The notes: a model not told the origin generated them from the letters alone. A stretch of DNA of 64,000 nt from Ensifer sp. IC3342 (GCF_020193655.1 NZ_JADYVE010000005.1:248001-312000); one strand, 5' to 3'; positions 27,519-38,257 are shown, counted from the stretch's first letter. Made by a program: numbers and translations.

Positions 27519-28466
27519 ATGGAGATAATCCGACCGCTGAAATTCGGGACGCTTTCTCTGACTGATCGCGAAAGCAGGCTCGTTTGCAGGAGCATTCTTG
27601 TCGATATGCTCGGGGAGGCGACGATTGGCACGGAAGAGGGCGATTTGGCCGGCGTCACCGGATTGTTCTGGCGATATGTCTCTCTTTCGCTGGCTACGGT
27701 CTATTTTCCCAAAACGCCGCTTCGGGTTGCGGCAAACGGGATCAGGGATGCCGGCATTGTAATCGTGCGCGCGATGGACGGCCCGCTCATCGTCCATCAT
27801 CGCCGCAAGAAGGTGGAGGCGGCGAGGGGAGATGTCATCTTTCTTCCCGCGGACGCCTCATGCGAATTCACGCTGCCGGAGGGTGGGCGCTTCGATTGTG
27901 CGCACCTTCCTGCCTATGCCGTTGCCTCGGTGCGCGCACTTTTGAGGCCGGTGATGATGCAACCGCTTGCAGCGGAGTGCTTGCCGCTACAACTGCTGAC
28001 CAACTACGCCGGCTACCTTTTGCGACAGGAGTATCAGAGCGAGGAGCATGCCAGCATGATGGTCGCTCACTTCTACGACCTTCTGCCGGTGCTCGCTCAG
28101 CATGTCAGCAATTTGGGGCCGCGAGAGACGCCGCAGAACCGCATGGCCTCCATCAAGAAGCTGATCGAACAGAACCTCGTGAACGGCTCCTTCTCGATCA
28201 CCGACGTGGCAGAGGCCGAGGGAATCACACCGCGGGCAATCCAGAAATTCTTCAGCCGGGAGGGAACGACTTTCTCCCGCTATTTGCTCGGGCGGCGGCT
28301 TGCGCTCGCAAAGGGCCTGATATTGGCGGAAGGCGGTTCCAGCTCGATCAGCCAGATCGCCTACAATGTGGGATTCAACGATCTCTCATACTTCAACCGC
28401 ACGTTCAGAAGCCGCTATGGCGTGCGCCCCTCCGACTTGCGCCGGCTCGCTGCAATGGCGGCCTGA
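27519..28466 (+). CDS. rhrA: AraC-family activator of rhizobactin genes
   Basis: 315 residues from this ATG. N-terminal AraC-binding-like beta domain (MDGPLIVHHRRKKVEAARGD) and a C-terminal pair of HTHs: ITDVAEAEGITPRAIQKFFSRE and ISQIAYNVGFNDLSYFNRTF, ending RYGVRPSDLRR. RhrA is the known positive regulator of rhb and rhtA. An in-frame ATG at 27441 exists, but the stretch from there to 27492 is the operator conserved before rhtX, so I place the start at 27519; the ribosome site (AGGAAAGG) is somewhat distant. Confidence 0.85.
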   Translation: MEIIRPLKFGTLSLTDRESRLVCRSILVDMLGEATIGTEEGDLAGVTGLFWRYVSLSLATVYFPKTPLRVAANGIRDAGIVIVRAMDGPLIVHHRRKKVEAARGDVIFLPADASCEFTLPEGGRFDCAHLPAYAVASVRALLRPVMMQPLAAECLPLQLLTNYAGYLLRQEYQSEEHASMMVAHFYDLLPVLAQHVSNLGPRETPQNRMASIKKLIEQNLVNGSFSITDVAEAEGITPRAIQKFFSREGTTFSRYLLGRRLALAKGLILAEGGSSSISQIAYNVGFNDLSYFNRTFRSRYGVRPSDLRRLAAMAA

Positions 28467-28529
28467 CAATTTCCAGTGCGAAGGGCCACCCGTCGGGGCA
28501 GCCCTTCCTGTTCTTCGGTTTGAGCACAC

Positions 28530-30335
28530 CTACGCCGCGTTGCTGCGCTTCTCGAAGGCGACCAGCGGATTGTCCACCATACCCTGGAAGTCCGGAACCG
28601 GGCGTTCGTCGTCGTCGGCATAGCCATGCGTGAAGAGGCGAACCCGGTTCAGGCAAAGGCGCGGATATTCCTCGCCGAAGAGATCGAACGTCGCGAAACG
28701 GGATTCCATCTCCGGGAAGCGTCTTTGATACCGGAGCACCGTGTCGCGCACCAAGGCCCAAAAGGCGCTTTCGGAGAGGCCGGAGCGCTGATCGAGCAGG
28801 ACCGACATGTAGCGGAAGACGCAAATGAAGAGCGTCGTCTGGATGAAATGGATCAGGAAGTCCGCCGGCAAGCACAGGAGGACGGCTCGAACCTTCTCCG
28901 GCATGGTGGCGGTTTCGGGAAATTCCTGATCGCAGACGATGACGTCGTCGATAAAGTCGCGTAGCGCCAAGCGTTCCGGGCGGCCATCCTTCAGAATGAG
29001 CGTCGCATTCTGGCCATGGGCCGAGAAGGCAAGGCCGTGCTTCGCAAGCAGGTGGAAAACCGGCGGGATGACGACATCGAAGAAGCGTGCCATCCAATCC
29101 GATACGGTAATGCCTGCTTTCCCGGCCAGTGCCTGGATGACCGGCTTGCCGTCCGTGCCGGCATGCAGGAGCGCAGCAAGTGGCATGCCCATCTCGCCAG
29201 GCTTCAGATGTGCGGCCAGGCTGTCGCGCCACAGGCAGCCGAGCATCTCGTTGAACTGATAGGGTGCGCCCTCGATCCCAGAGAATTGCGGATGGACATA
29301 GTGCATGCCCGCGCGCTCGCCGAGCAGGACGAGACCGCACTCCTCGGAGAGGAAACGGTCGGTGGCTACCAGTCGGTCGAGCCATGTCGTCAGCGGTGCG
29401 GCCGTCAGCGCGCGCTTTCCGGGGATGCCGCGGTAGACGGCCGTGTTGAGGATTGTCATGCATAGTTTCAACGTCGATTTCTCCGGGTGGGAGATATTCG
29501 ACAAGGTCCGCACGGATTGCTGCGGCAGGTAGAGATCGTCTCCCTTGCCAAGTAGCACGATATGCCCGCAGGCGATGTCGGCGGCGAAATGCGGAACGAC
29601 CATATGGTCCCACTGCCAAGGATGGACCGGCATCATGTAATGCGTTTCTGTGGAGCCCCCATGCGCGCCGAGCTCGGCGCAAAAAGCGTCGTAGCGCGAC
29701 ACGCCGACAGCCTCGCGAACAAGCCCCTCGTTCGTGAGCGTAGGCTCCGCGACGAAGGAGGCGCGATCCTTGTTTACACCGAGCCAGAGCACCTCCGTCG
29801 GCGCCTGGTTCTCCGGCGCAAAGGCGAGATAGTCGGAATAGCCGAGACCGATGCGACCTTTGCTGACGGTCACCCAGGGATGGCCCGTGGTCTCGCCTTC
29901 CATGCGAACATCGTCGAGTTCAGCAAGCTCCGCACCGGTCTTCGACGACCGGGCGGCGATATGCGCATCGGCGACGAGCGTATTGCCGAGCTCCTTGATG
30001 AAATGCGCGACCGTCATCGGCTTGACGCCGAGCTTCGGCAGCACCTCCGCGCAGAAGGCAAGCGGGTCATGGATGAGAACGTCGCTGCTGCTTTCTCTCC
30101 TGACGATGCTCGCAGGATCGACCGAGAGGTTGTCGAAGACATAGCGCTTGGCTTTGAAGCGATACTGAACCCCGCCGATATCGAAGCTGTAGTGTCCCGG
30201 TCTTTCCTCTTCGACGCCGAAGACGCGCTCGTAGGCGAACTCCTCTATGACCTTGGCGAGAAGACGTCTGGAAACCTGCTGCCAGAGTTCCTTGGAAAAG
30301 GCACCGGGAAGAAGGGGATCATGACGCATGGGCAT
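28530..30335 (-). CDS. rhbF: Rhizobactin synthetase, IucA/IucC family
   Basis: 601 residues. An NIS synthetase: N-terminal YRFKAKRYVFDNLSVDP, the ATP-site segment HPWVTVSKGRIG, PVHPWQWDHM, PQQSVRTLSN and LKLCMTILNTAVYRGIPG, then a FhuF-like C-terminal domain (LAFSAHGQNATLILKDG). Condenses a hydroxamate arm with the citrate carboxylate. AGGAGA lies 7 bp before this ATG. The start overlaps the rhbE stop by 17 bp. The open frame extends about 340 codons upstream antisense-like through rhbE and is not real there. Confidence 0.92.
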   Translation of the reverse strand: MPMRHDPLLPGAFSKELWQQVSRRLLAKVIEEFAYERVFGVEEERPGHYSFDIGGVQYRFKAKRYVFDNLSVDPASIVRRESSSDVLIHDPLAFCAEVLPKLGVKPMTVAHFIKELGNTLVADAHIAARSSKTGAELAELDDVRMEGETTGHPWVTVSKGRIGLGYSDYLAFAPENQAPTEVLWLGVNKDRASFVAEPTLTNEGLVREAVGVSRYDAFCAELGAHGGSTETHYMMPVHPWQWDHMVVPHFAADIACGHIVLLGKGDDLYLPQQSVRTLSNISHPEKSTLKLCMTILNTAVYRGIPGKRALTAAPLTTWLDRLVATDRFLSEECGLVLLGERAGMHYVHPQFSGIEGAPYQFNEMLGCLWRDSLAAHLKPGEMGMPLAALLHAGTDGKPVIQALAGKAGITVSDWMARFFDVVIPPVFHLLAKHGLAFSAHGQNATLILKDGRPERLALRDFIDDVIVCDQEFPETATMPEKVRAVLLCLPADFLIHFIQTTLFICVFRYMSVLLDQRSGLSESAFWALVRDTVLRYQRRFPEMESRFATFDLFGEEYPRLCLNRVRLFTHGYADDDERPVPDFQGMVDNPLVAFEKRSNAA

Positions 30336-31683
30336 AGAAATCTCCTGATATCGAGGACGGGCCGGTCTGGTCGGAAGGGAGACCGAAGTTCTGGAAAGAC
30401 GCCGGCGCGCCCACCCGATAGTGCTCGCGGCCGAGAAGCTGGTTGACAATGACAGCGTTGCGGAAGGCGCCGAGGCCGAGATCGGGCGCGCCGACGCCGT
30501 GATGGAAGGTTTCGGCGTTCTGGATGAAGACATTGCCCCTGCCGCCATCGCTGCGGCGGGCGCGGAAATCCTCCCCGACGATAAGGTCGCCCCGATCTGA
30601 GGTTTCAAGGATGCCGCCCTTGAGATTGTCGAGCCATTCCGGCCAGGCATGCCGGTAGCCGGTCGCGGCGACGATCGCGTCCGTCTCGACGGTCGCCTTC
30701 TCGTCGAGATGGTTGTGGGCGATGCGGATGCGCAATGCTCCTGACGATCCTGTCCCCTCCAGCGTCTCGACCTCGCAATTGGAAAAGAGCGAGAGACCGG
30801 GGTCGCGTCCACCGACCGAGCGTTCGTACATGAGATCGAAGATCTCGCCGATGGTCGAAAAGCTGATGCCCTTATAGAGCAGTCCCTGGTTCGCGACGAT
30901 CTCACGGCGCCTGTCCGGCGCGATCTGATGGAAATGGCGCATATAGTCAGGCGTGAAATATTCGAGCCCAAGCTTGGAATACTCCATCGGGAAGAAGCCG
31001 GCCGAGCGGGTGATCCACTGGATTGACGCACCGGCTGCGACCACCTCGGGCGTGAGCTCGTTGTAGAGCGCAAGAACGCACTCGGCGGCGCTTTGCCCGG
31101 AGCCGATAACGGTAACGCGGCGTCGTTTCGCAAGCTCCATGCGTCGCTTGCCGAACTCGCTGGAGTGGAACAACGGGGCCGTCGTCTTGATCCGCGCCCA
31201 TTGCGGCAGGAAGGGAGCCGTGCCGACGCCGATCGCGATGTTGCGGCTTCGATATTGCTGCCTGCCGGCCGAGGCGGTGCGGCTTTCGACGACGAAGCTA
31301 TCGGAGGCCGCATCGCGCGTGACATCGACCACGTCCTCGCCGAAGCGGCAGGAGGCAAGCTCATGCGAAGCCCAACGGCAATAGTGGTCGTATTCCTGCC
31401 GCGGGATCATGAAGTTTTCGTAGAAGTAGAACTTGTACAAACGATCGTGCACCGCAAGATAGTTGAGAAAGCTCAAGCGATGCGTCGGGTCCGCCATGGT
31501 GACGAGGTCGGCCATGAAAGGGACCTGCAGCGTCGTTCCGGGAAGGATGAGCCCCTCGTGCCAGCGAAACGCGGGCTTGCGCTCGAGAAAGACGCTCGAG
31601 AGATTCTTGTGAGAGGAGAGAAGGGCGGCGAGGCCGAGATTGAACGGCCCGATGCCGATTCCCGCCAGATCGAAATCCGTCAT
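30319..31683 (-). CDS. rhbE: N-hydroxylating monooxygenase (IucD-like)
   Basis: 454 residues. FAD site GIGIGPFNLGLAALL at the N-terminus, substrate/FAD segment RKPAFRWHEGLILPGTTLQ, NADPH site VIGSGQSAAECVLAL and the ATGYRHAWPEWL motif. Hydroxylates the terminal amine of the 1,3-diaminopropane moiety before acylation. Two bases separate it from rhbD. Confidence 0.93.
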   Translation of the reverse strand: MTDFDLAGIGIGPFNLGLAALLSSHKNLSSVFLERKPAFRWHEGLILPGTTLQVPFMADLVTMADPTHRLSFLNYLAVHDRLYKFYFYENFMIPRQEYDHYCRWASHELASCRFGEDVVDVTRDAASDSFVVESRTASAGRQQYRSRNIAIGVGTAPFLPQWARIKTTAPLFHSSEFGKRRMELAKRRRVTVIGSGQSAAECVLALYNELTPEVVAAGASIQWITRSAGFFPMEYSKLGLEYFTPDYMRHFHQIAPDRRREIVANQGLLYKGISFSTIGEIFDLMYERSVGGRDPGLSLFSNCEVETLEGTGSSGALRIRIAHNHLDEKATVETDAIVAATGYRHAWPEWLDNLKGGILETSDRGDLIVGEDFRARRSDGGRGNVFIQNAETFHHGVGAPDLGLGAFRNAVIVNQLLGREHYRVGAPASFQNFGLPSDQTGPSSISGDFYAHAS

Positions 31684-31685
31684 GG

Positions 31686-32276
31686 TTATAATCCGAATTG
31701 GTGGATGAAGCGTTCCCGGTGGCAAAACATCAGTTTGGCGCGCTTGTCGGGAAGCTCGATCTCGCCCTGCTCCTCGAAGGCGCAGACCGGCGCATAGCGA
31801 AGCAGACGTCGGGCCGCGACGCTCGGTTCGCCGACGACCTTGCGGGTCTCGGGATCGTCGAGAAAGAGGAAGCGGGTAAAGGCACGGATGACCGCCGGGG
31901 CAATGCCGCGGCCGAAGAAGGCGGGTTCGCCGACCAGCATGTGCCAGCCCCGGTCCTTCTCCTCGGCCGGATAATACCGCCCGAGAATATCGTCCTTCGC
32001 CCAATAGGCCTCCCAATAGCTCATCGGGGTGTCGTCGATGAAGCCGATATAAGGGTCCTGATGCGGATCGGCGAGATTGGTGTCGATGTAGGCGGCGATG
32101 TCTCCAATCGGCTTCGCCATCTTCCACTGCGGCACGACATGCGCCTGGTTCATCCATCGCCACAGGAGCTCCAGATCGCGCTCCTTCTCCAGAAGGCGGA
32201 AGCTGATCGTCCGCCCGATGTCGGGATCGTAGCGCGAATAGGCCAAGGCCGTGCCCGACTTGCTGATCTCAAGCAT
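31686..32276 (-). CDS. rhbD: N-acetyltransferase (IucB/AlcB-like GNAT)
   Basis: 196 residues. GNAT fold with [51 protein letters not shown] (acetyl-CoA loop) and [15 protein letters not shown]. Acetylates the hydroxylamine made by RhbE. The ATG overlaps the ancestral rhbC stop (32269-32271), which supports the start. The second half resembles the acyltransferase downstream of rhtA. Confidence 0.91.
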   Translation of the reverse strand: MLEISKSGTALAYSRYDPDIGRTISFRLLEKERDLELLWRWMNQAHVVPQWKMAKPIGDIAAYIDTNLADPHQDPYIGFIDDTPMSYWEAYWAKDDILGRYYPAEEKDRGWHMLVGEPAFFGRGIAPAVIRAFTRFLFLDDPETRKVVGEPSVAARRLLRYAPVCAFEEQGEIELPDKRAKLMFCHRERFIHQFGL

Positions 32277-32397
32277 CGGCCAACGCCTTATCGGTCGCAA
32301 GCAGAGGGTTGGCGATTTCGAGATAGACCGATTGCGTTTCGAGCGGACCGACGAGCTCGTCCATGCGTGCGAGGCGCGTCTTGAGGTTGGCCTTGCA
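32269..32397 (-). pseudogene. rhbC: C-terminal tail of rhbC cut off by a TAG codon
   Basis: In the same frame as rhbC, 42 sense codons follow the TAG at 32398-32400 (starting [16 protein letters not shown]) and end at TGA 32269-32271, which overlaps the rhbD ATG in the compact style of the rest of the operon. The stretch therefore reads as the original end of rhbC, untranslated unless the TAG is read through. Confidence 0.75.
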
Positions 32398-34023
32398 CTA
32401 CAAGGTCGGTGCAAGCATCTTGCGCACGAGGCGGGAATTCGCGCCCTCCAGCGCCTCAAGCCGCAGCAGTTCGCTGCGTAGCATCGAAAGCAACACCGTC
32501 TCGTCGACAAGTCCTTCCCGTCCAAGCGCTCCGATCATGCCGAGGACCGAATTGATGAAGGCGTAATAGAGCAGGCGCTCGTCCACCGCCTCCTCGCCGA
32601 AGACAGACTCGCTCGGCTCGCCGAGACCGGGCAGCGCCTCGACAAGCGCCTGGTGCGCGCGCTCATGGTGGAAAAAGCCCTGATTGTCGCGATAGAACAC
32701 GCCGATCGGATAACCGTCCTCGATCTCGATCACGATGTTCTGCTGGTGAGCCTCCATGGCGATGCCGTGGCGCAGATAGAGCCCGAAAACCGGCCGGACG
32801 AAGACGGTCAGAAACCGCTCGAACCAGTCTCGCGCAACAACATCGAGAGGACGTCCTTCCAGCCGCGAACGATTGCGGATCAGGTCCCCGAGCCGGCTGC
32901 CGCGGCCCGGCAAGTGCTCGCATAGGGAAGCGAGCAGCGACACGTTGCGATCGGCATCCGCGCCGGTGAAGGAATTCTCGCGCATCGATACGGAGAGGCC
33001 GTCGATCACGGTGCCGTCGACGCTGACGCCCATATAGGCCGGATCGGGCACGAGCGTCAGTCCCGGGTAGCCGCGCGAGAAATCCTGCCAGAGCCGATGG
33101 CGGCGGAAGCGGTACATGTCGTCGCCGCGAAGCAGTTCGCGGGCAAGATTGACGCGAACGGAATTGGTGATGCCGACGCCCAGTGAAAGCTTCAGCATGA
33201 AGGGCGCGTCGGCACGGTAGAGCGTGCGCACGGACGATGTCGGGAACCACGGCTTGCCGGCCTCGCCGAAATCGACCACTCGGCCGTCTGCCGTAAGCGC
33301 CGCCACGGCGGGATCCTTCAGCATCTGATCCGCCTGCCAGGGATGCACCGGCAGCAAGGCGAAGTCCCCCGCGGGCAAACGCGCTCTGATGCCATCGAGG
33401 TCGTGCCCCACTGCCGCCTTCAACCACTCCTCGGCCGAGAGCGAGCCCTCGGAATGGCCGGTATGGAATAGGCGGCGCTCGACGGCGAACCAGCGCAGGG
33501 CAAACCCGGCTGCGAATTCCGGCGAATAGCGACGCGATTCTGCCTCCGTCATTCCTTCCCGGCTCTTCGGGCAGGGATGAATGCCGTGGCCGGCAATCAG
33601 CCCCTGTTCCGCCGCGATGAAGGAGACCTCTTCCGCGGCGAGACCGGCAAGGTCGGCATGGCGCGCCTCAAGCGCCGCTTCGATGCAGAGCCGGCTCGAA
33701 TGCGTGCGGTTCAGCAGGTCGGCCCGGCCGTCCCTTGCCGCGGCGGAAGGTTCGAGACGCTCTATTATGGCCGTTATCGCTTCTGCCGCGCCGATCGTCG
33801 CCGAACCGTCGTCGGTCAGCGTCACTGGTTCGCCGAACAGGTTATGGCCGGTCGAGGAGCGGTAAAGAACTGGCAGGTCGAGGCTTCCGCCACCCTCCGG
33901 GAACGTCAGCGTGAAGCGCACTTCTCCAAGCCCTTCCGACCAGCGGACGCGGTCGGCATATTCGCGCGCCACGCAATTGAGAAGAGAGCGCAGGGTAAGC
34001 GTAGCAGCATCACGTGCGTGCAT
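32398..34023 (-). CDS. rhbC: Rhizobactin synthetase, IucA/IucC family, prematurely stopped
   Basis: 541 residues as encoded; 584 positions if the TAG is read through to the natural stop. NIS synthetase features: [60 protein letters not shown] and a FhuF-like domain with [15 protein letters not shown]. Joins the first hydroxamate arm to citrate. The in-frame TAG (from CAG by one change, for example) removes the last 43 positions, part of the C-terminal helical region. Activity of the short form is uncertain. The start overlaps the end of rhbB by 14 bp. Confidence 0.85.
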   Translation of the reverse strand: MHARDAATLTLRSLLNCVAREYADRVRWSEGLGEVRFTLTFPEGGGSLDLPVLYRSSTGHNLFGEPVTLTDDGSATIGAAEAITAIIERLEPSAAARDGRADLLNRTHSSRLCIEAALEARHADLAGLAAEEVSFIAAEQGLIAGHGIHPCPKSREGMTEAESRRYSPEFAAGFALRWFAVERRLFHTGHSEGSLSAEEWLKAAVGHDLDGIRARLPAGDFALLPVHPWQADQMLKDPAVAALTADGRVVDFGEAGKPWFPTSSVRTLYRADAPFMLKLSLGVGITNSVRVNLARELLRGDDMYRFRRHRLWQDFSRGYPGLTLVPDPAYMGVSVDGTVIDGLSVSMRENSFTGADADRNVSLLASLCEHLPGRGSRLGDLIRNRSRLEGRPLDVVARDWFERFLTVFVRPVFGLYLRHGIAMEAHQQNIVIEIEDGYPIGVFYRDNQGFFHHERAHQALVEALPGLGEPSESVFGEEAVDERLLYYAFINSVLGMIGALGREGLVDETVLLSMLRSELLRLEALEGANSRLVRKMLAPTL

Positions 34024-35497
34024 GGTGGGCCTCCAGTTCGCGGGCCGTTTCGCCGATCGCATCGAGGACGCGGTGGACGACGTCGGGGGTTGAACGCGGA
34101 TTGAGCAGAGTAAGCTTGAAATGAACGCGACCGTCGAGAACGGTCGTTGCGAGGGCCGCGATACCGGCATGAAAAAGCGCGGCTCGCGTCTTCAGCGTAA
34201 TCGCATCGGAGAGTTCTGGTCCGCCCGCCGAGATGTAACGGAAGAGCACGGTCGATAATGACGGCGGTCGGGCGAGATGCAGGTATTCGCGCGCCTCCAC
34301 GGCCGCGGCCGCAGCACGGGTGTTCTCCAATGTCTGGCAGATCAATGCGTCGAGGCCATCGCGACCGATCGCGCGCATGGTCATGAGGACTTTCAGTGCA
34401 TCGGCCCTGCGCGTGGTTTGCATCGAACGCTCGACGAGATTGGGCGCATCGGCGAAGACGGCATCCTCCGGATTGAGGTAGTCGGCTTTGCTGGCAAGCG
34501 GCGCGAAATACGCGCGGTCGGCAAGGAGAAGCGCGCCGCAACTGATCGGCTGAAACAGCATCTTGTGAAAATCGAGCGCGATCGAATGGGCGCGCTCGAG
34601 TCCGGCAAGACGGTCGCGATGACGGGAAAACAGAAGCCCGCCGCCATAGGCGGCGTCCACATGCATCCAAATGTCCCGCGCGGCAGCGAGGTCGGCGATT
34701 TCCGGAAGCGGATCGATGGCGCCGAGATCCGTCGTCCCCGCCGTCGCCACCACGGCAACCGGCACGCGACCCTCTCCTGCAATCCGCCGCAGCGCGGCTT
34801 CCAAGGCCGGCACGGACATCCGGCCCGCTTCGTCCGATGCGATGGAAGTGACAGCATCATCCGCAAAGCCTAGGACGGCGGCACTCTTGCGGATGCTGAA
34901 ATGCGAGTGCTCCGAGGTGAGAATAACGCCGGACTGCCGTGCGTCGGCACCGTACCGCTCGGCCGCTAGATACAAGGCGGTCATGTTCGACTGGCTGCCG
35001 CCGCTCGTGAAATTGCCGCTTGCCGAGGCGGGCAGCCCTACAAGTTCCGTGAGCAGCGTGAGCACCCGCTCCTCGACGAGTGTAGCAAACGGCGACTGAT
35101 CCCACGAATCGAGCGATTGGTTGGTGGCCGAGATCAGCACTTCGGCGGCCAATGCCGGCACGGCAACCGGGCAATGAAGATGCGCCATTGCTGCCGGATG
35201 ACCGACCATCAGCGCATGCTCGAGCGCCGGCCGCCCTATCTCGGCGAGCGCGGCGGCGATGCCTGTTCCGACCTTCGGGAGCGGATCAAGATCGTCAAGA
35301 AGCGCGCGCAGTCCGTGCACGCTCGTTCCGGAGTAAAGGCTGCTTGCGGCCGCCGTCCCATGGGTGACCATGTCGATGGCTTGCAGCATCGCGTCTTTGA
35401 AAGCCAGGCGCGATGGCATGTCTGTGCCGAGTATCTGATCGGCGTGATCCGTCTCAGCGGCCGGAGCGAGCTTGAATGCGGCGACATTCATGTTCAT
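34010..35497 (-). CDS. rhbB: L-2,4-diaminobutyrate decarboxylase
   Basis: 495 residues, PLP group II decarboxylase. GNFTSGGSQSNMTALYLA, the cofactor His in SEHSHFSIRKSA, HVDAAYGGGLL and the Schiff-base Lys in ALDFHKMLFQP. Makes 1,3-diaminopropane, the backbone amine of rhizobactin, from the RhbA product. The ATG overlaps the rhbA stop (ATGA). Confidence 0.93.
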   Translation of the reverse strand: MNMNVAAFKLAPAAETDHADQILGTDMPSRLAFKDAMLQAIDMVTHGTAAASSLYSGTSVHGLRALLDDLDPLPKVGTGIAAALAEIGRPALEHALMVGHPAAMAHLHCPVAVPALAAEVLISATNQSLDSWDQSPFATLVEERVLTLLTELVGLPASASGNFTSGGSQSNMTALYLAAERYGADARQSGVILTSEHSHFSIRKSAAVLGFADDAVTSIASDEAGRMSVPALEAALRRIAGEGRVPVAVVATAGTTDLGAIDPLPEIADLAAARDIWMHVDAAYGGGLLFSRHRDRLAGLERAHSIALDFHKMLFQPISCGALLLADRAYFAPLASKADYLNPEDAVFADAPNLVERSMQTTRRADALKVLMTMRAIGRDGLDALICQTLENTRAAAAAVEAREYLHLARPPSLSTVLFRYISAGGPELSDAITLKTRAALFHAGIAALATTVLDGRVHFKLTLLNPRSTPDVVHRVLDAIGETARELEAHHART

Positions 35498-36867
35498 GCC
35501 GCCTTGCGTCCAAGGCGCTCGAAGGCGGAGGCAAGGACACCCGAGACTTGATCGATCTCCTCGTCCGAGATGACCAGCGGCGGCAGAAGGCGCAGCACGC
35601 TGCCGTAGCGTCCGCCGGTTTCCAGAATGACACCGGCGCGGAATACGTCGTTCTGGATCATCCGGGCGATCTCCGGCCCATGCGGCGGATGGCCAAGCGC
35701 ATCCGGCCGACCGGCTGGATCGACAACTTCGACGCCGAGCATCAGGCCTTCGCCACGGACCTCGCCGATATAGGGCGTCTCGGCCGCGATGCGTTCGAGA
35801 TTGGCGCGCAGCCTCCGCCCGGCCATCGCGGCGCGTTCGACAAGCCCATCCCGCTCGATGATCTCCAGCGTCTTGGAGCCGGCCGCCATGGCCAGCTGGT
35901 TGCCGCGGAAAGTGCCCGCATGGGCGCCCGGCTTCCAGAGGTCGAGACCCTCGCGATAGACGACGACGGCGAGCGGAAGACCGCCGCCGATCGCCTTGGA
36001 GAGCACCATCATATCGGGAACGATGCCGGCTTTCTGAAAAGCGTAGAAGCTGCCGGTTCGGCCGACACCGCTCTGGACCTCGTCGAGGATCAGCGGAATG
36101 CCGAGATCGCGCGTCACCCGGCGAACCGCGCGCAGCCATTCGGCCGGAGCCGGAATGACGCCGCCTTCGCCCTGCACGGCTTCAAGAATGACGGCAGCCG
36201 GGAGGTTGATGCCGCCCTCGGGATCACGCAGGGCCCGCTCGAAATATTCGGCGGCGAGGCTCGCGGTTTCCTCGCCACCGCGGCCGAACGGGCATCGATA
36301 GGCATAGGGGTAGGGAAAGAAATGCGCACCCGGCACGAGTTGGCCGACGGAACCCTTCGGGCCGAGCGACCCCATGAGCGAAAGCGATCCCTGCGACATG
36401 CCGTGATAGGCGCCGCGGAACGAGACGATATCGGTGCGGCAGGTGGCGGTCTTTGCAAGCTTGATGGCGGCCTCGACGGCATCCGTACCGCTCGGGGAGC
36501 AAAACTGGATCCTGGCCTCCTCGCGCAGCCCGGAGGGAAGGGTGTCGAAGATATCGGCGACAAACTGGTCCTTTACCGGCGTCGTCAGGTCGAGCGTGTG
36601 GAGCGGCAGCCCGGAGCTGAGCACGTCCTGCAGCGTCTCGATCACTTCCGGGTGGTTATGGCCGAGGGCCAGCGTTCCGGCGCCCGCAAGGCAATCAAGA
36701 TAGGTTCTGCCGTCGACATCGGTGAACGTTGAGCCGAAGGCCGATTTCAGCGCAACGGGAAAGCGCCGCGGATAGCTGCGGGCATTCGACTCTCGTCTCG
36801 CCTGCCGGTCGAGATAGAAAGCATTGCTGGCGCGTGCGGAAGCATCCATGAGATCAACTCCGTTCAT
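35494..36867 (-). CDS. rhbA: Diaminobutyrate-2-oxoglutarate aminotransferase
   Basis: 457 residues, class III PLP aminotransferase. Motifs [15 protein letters not shown], the [14 protein letters not shown] phosphate loop, [14 protein letters not shown] and the PLP Lys in [15 protein letters not shown]. Forms L-2,4-diaminobutyrate from aspartate semialdehyde. A second ATG at 36849 (MDASARAS) has a better ribosome site (GGAG, 8 bp) and may be the true start. Lies 28 bp after rhtX. Confidence 0.92.
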   Translation of the reverse strand: MNGVDLMDASARASNAFYLDRQARRESNARSYPRRFPVALKSAFGSTFTDVDGRTYLDCLAGAGTLALGHNHPEVIETLQDVLSSGLPLHTLDLTTPVKDQFVADIFDTLPSGLREEARIQFCSPSGTDAVEAAIKLAKTATCRTDIVSFRGAYHGMSQGSLSLMGSLGPKGSVGQLVPGAHFFPYPYAYRCPFGRGGEETASLAAEYFERALRDPEGGINLPAAVILEAVQGEGGVIPAPAEWLRAVRRVTRDLGIPLILDEVQSGVGRTGSFYAFQKAGIVPDMMVLSKAIGGGLPLAVVVYREGLDLWKPGAHAGTFRGNQLAMAAGSKTLEIIERDGLVERAAMAGRRLRANLERIAAETPYIGEVRGEGLMLGVEVVDPAGRPDALGHPPHGPEIARMIQNDVFRAGVILETGGRYGSVLRLLPPLVISDEEIDQVSGVLASAFERLGRKAA

Positions 36868-36895
36868 GATTTTCCGATGAGGTCTGGTGGCGGGC

Positions 36896-38179
36896 TCAGG
36901 CGCCCGACAGAGCGGGGGCAGGCCGCGCCTTGATCCTTTCCAGCATCCAGGCGGCGACTCCGATGCCGAGCACCGAAATGACCGTCGCTAAGGAAAAGAG
37001 CGTTGCGTAGCCGAACTGGTCGGCAAGGTAGCCTGCGATCGAGGTGCCTATCAGGTAGACGACCAGTTCGGCGCAGCTCAGGATCGTGAAGTCCGTGCCC
37101 GGCTGATCGTCGGAAGAGGACGCCATGAAGAAGGAATAGATCGCGACCAGTTCCATGTAGCGGATCAGCGTCTGGGCGGCGGAGGCCGACATGGCGACCG
37201 CTATTCCGGGCCAGATGCCGAATGCATTAAGGGCAAAGGCGAGGAAGCAGAGGCTGCGAAGCCCGCCAAGCAGGATGAGCGTCGTCGTCAACCCCGCCTT
37301 GCGGATGATCAGCGCGGCAATCACCGCGCCGAGTAGTCCCGCTGTCGCGGCCGCACCTCCGGACAGATAGCCGATCCAGGCGGTCGGCACTTTGCTATCG
37401 ACGAGATAAGCGCCTTCCATGCCGCGCACGAGACCTTCGCTCGCCCGGTAGGTGAGGGCGAAGGCGAGGATCATCCAGGCGTTCGGCCGCCGGAAGAAGC
37501 CGACGAGGCTGGCTCGCTTGGGGCTTTCTCGCACGGGCAAGGTCGCATCCGGGCTGCGCTCGACCTTGTCCTGCATCCAGATTGCCGCGACGAGCGGCAT
37601 CAGGGACAGGCCCGCGACCAGCAGGATCGTCGGCTGCCAGCCGATCCAATGGAAGAGCACCAGCGTCAGTGTGCCGCCGACGATGACGCCGAGAGCGACC
37701 GAGCCCGCCTGCACCGCATTGCCGACTGGCCGCGTCGTTCCGGTCAAGTGCCGCACCGCATAGCCATCGGTCGCGATGTCCTGCACCGAAGAGAGAAGTG
37801 TTATGCAGATGCCGATCGCGAAGAGTATGCCTGCCTGGTTCGGCTCGACCAGGGCCATCGAGGCGATGCCGGCACTGACGAGAAGCTGCGTCGGCACTAC
37901 CCAGCCGCGCCGATGGCCGAGACGCGGCCAAAGCGCCCACCGATCGACCAGCGGCGCGATCGCGAACTTCAGCACCAGCGGCAGCATGAGCAGAGAGAAC
38001 AGGCCGATCGCGGTGCGCGATGCGCCGCTCTCGCGCATCAGAGGCGGCAGCGCCACGAGCAGGAGATAAGTCGGAATCCCCTGGGCGAGATAGAGCCCGC
38101 CCAATACCGCATAGAGCCTTCCGGCGCCTTGCCCTGCCGTCCCCTCGAGGACCCGTGAAGAAGCCTGCATAATTGTCAT
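36896..38179 (-). CDS. rhtX: MFS siderophore uptake permease
   Basis: 427 residues with about twelve membrane segments, N-terminal LGGLYLAQGIPTYLLLVALPPLMRE, VDRWALWPRLGHRRGWV and VQDIATDGYAVR, as in the RhtX/FptX single-protein ferri-siderophore permeases. Moves ferri-rhizobactin across the inner membrane after RhtA. First gene of the rhtX-rhbABCDEF operon, with the tandem operator 121 bp before its ATG. Confidence 0.9.
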   Translation of the reverse strand: MTIMQASSRVLEGTAGQGAGRLYAVLGGLYLAQGIPTYLLLVALPPLMRESGASRTAIGLFSLLMLPLVLKFAIAPLVDRWALWPRLGHRRGWVVPTQLLVSAGIASMALVEPNQAGILFAIGICITLLSSVQDIATDGYAVRHLTGTTRPVGNAVQAGSVALGVIVGGTLTLVLFHWIGWQPTILLVAGLSLMPLVAAIWMQDKVERSPDATLPVRESPKRASLVGFFRRPNAWMILAFALTYRASEGLVRGMEGAYLVDSKVPTAWIGYLSGGAAATAGLLGAVIAALIIRKAGLTTTLILLGGLRSLCFLAFALNAFGIWPGIAVAMSASAAQTLIRYMELVAIYSFFMASSSDDQPGTDFTILSCAELVVYLIGTSIAGYLADQFGYATLFSLATVISVLGIGVAAWMLERIKARPAPALSGA

Positions 38180-38257
38180 GATCGAAAGGTTCCTTGCTCC
38201 GCAGTGCCGAGCATCCGTGATGGCCGCTGCCTCGCGCGGTGCAGTTGCCGATAAACA

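Noticed and set aside
30336-31364. 340-codon upstream extension of the rhbF frame
   Set aside because: It lies over rhbE in another frame, has shadow-like composition, and a strong ribosome site marks the true rhbF start at 30335.
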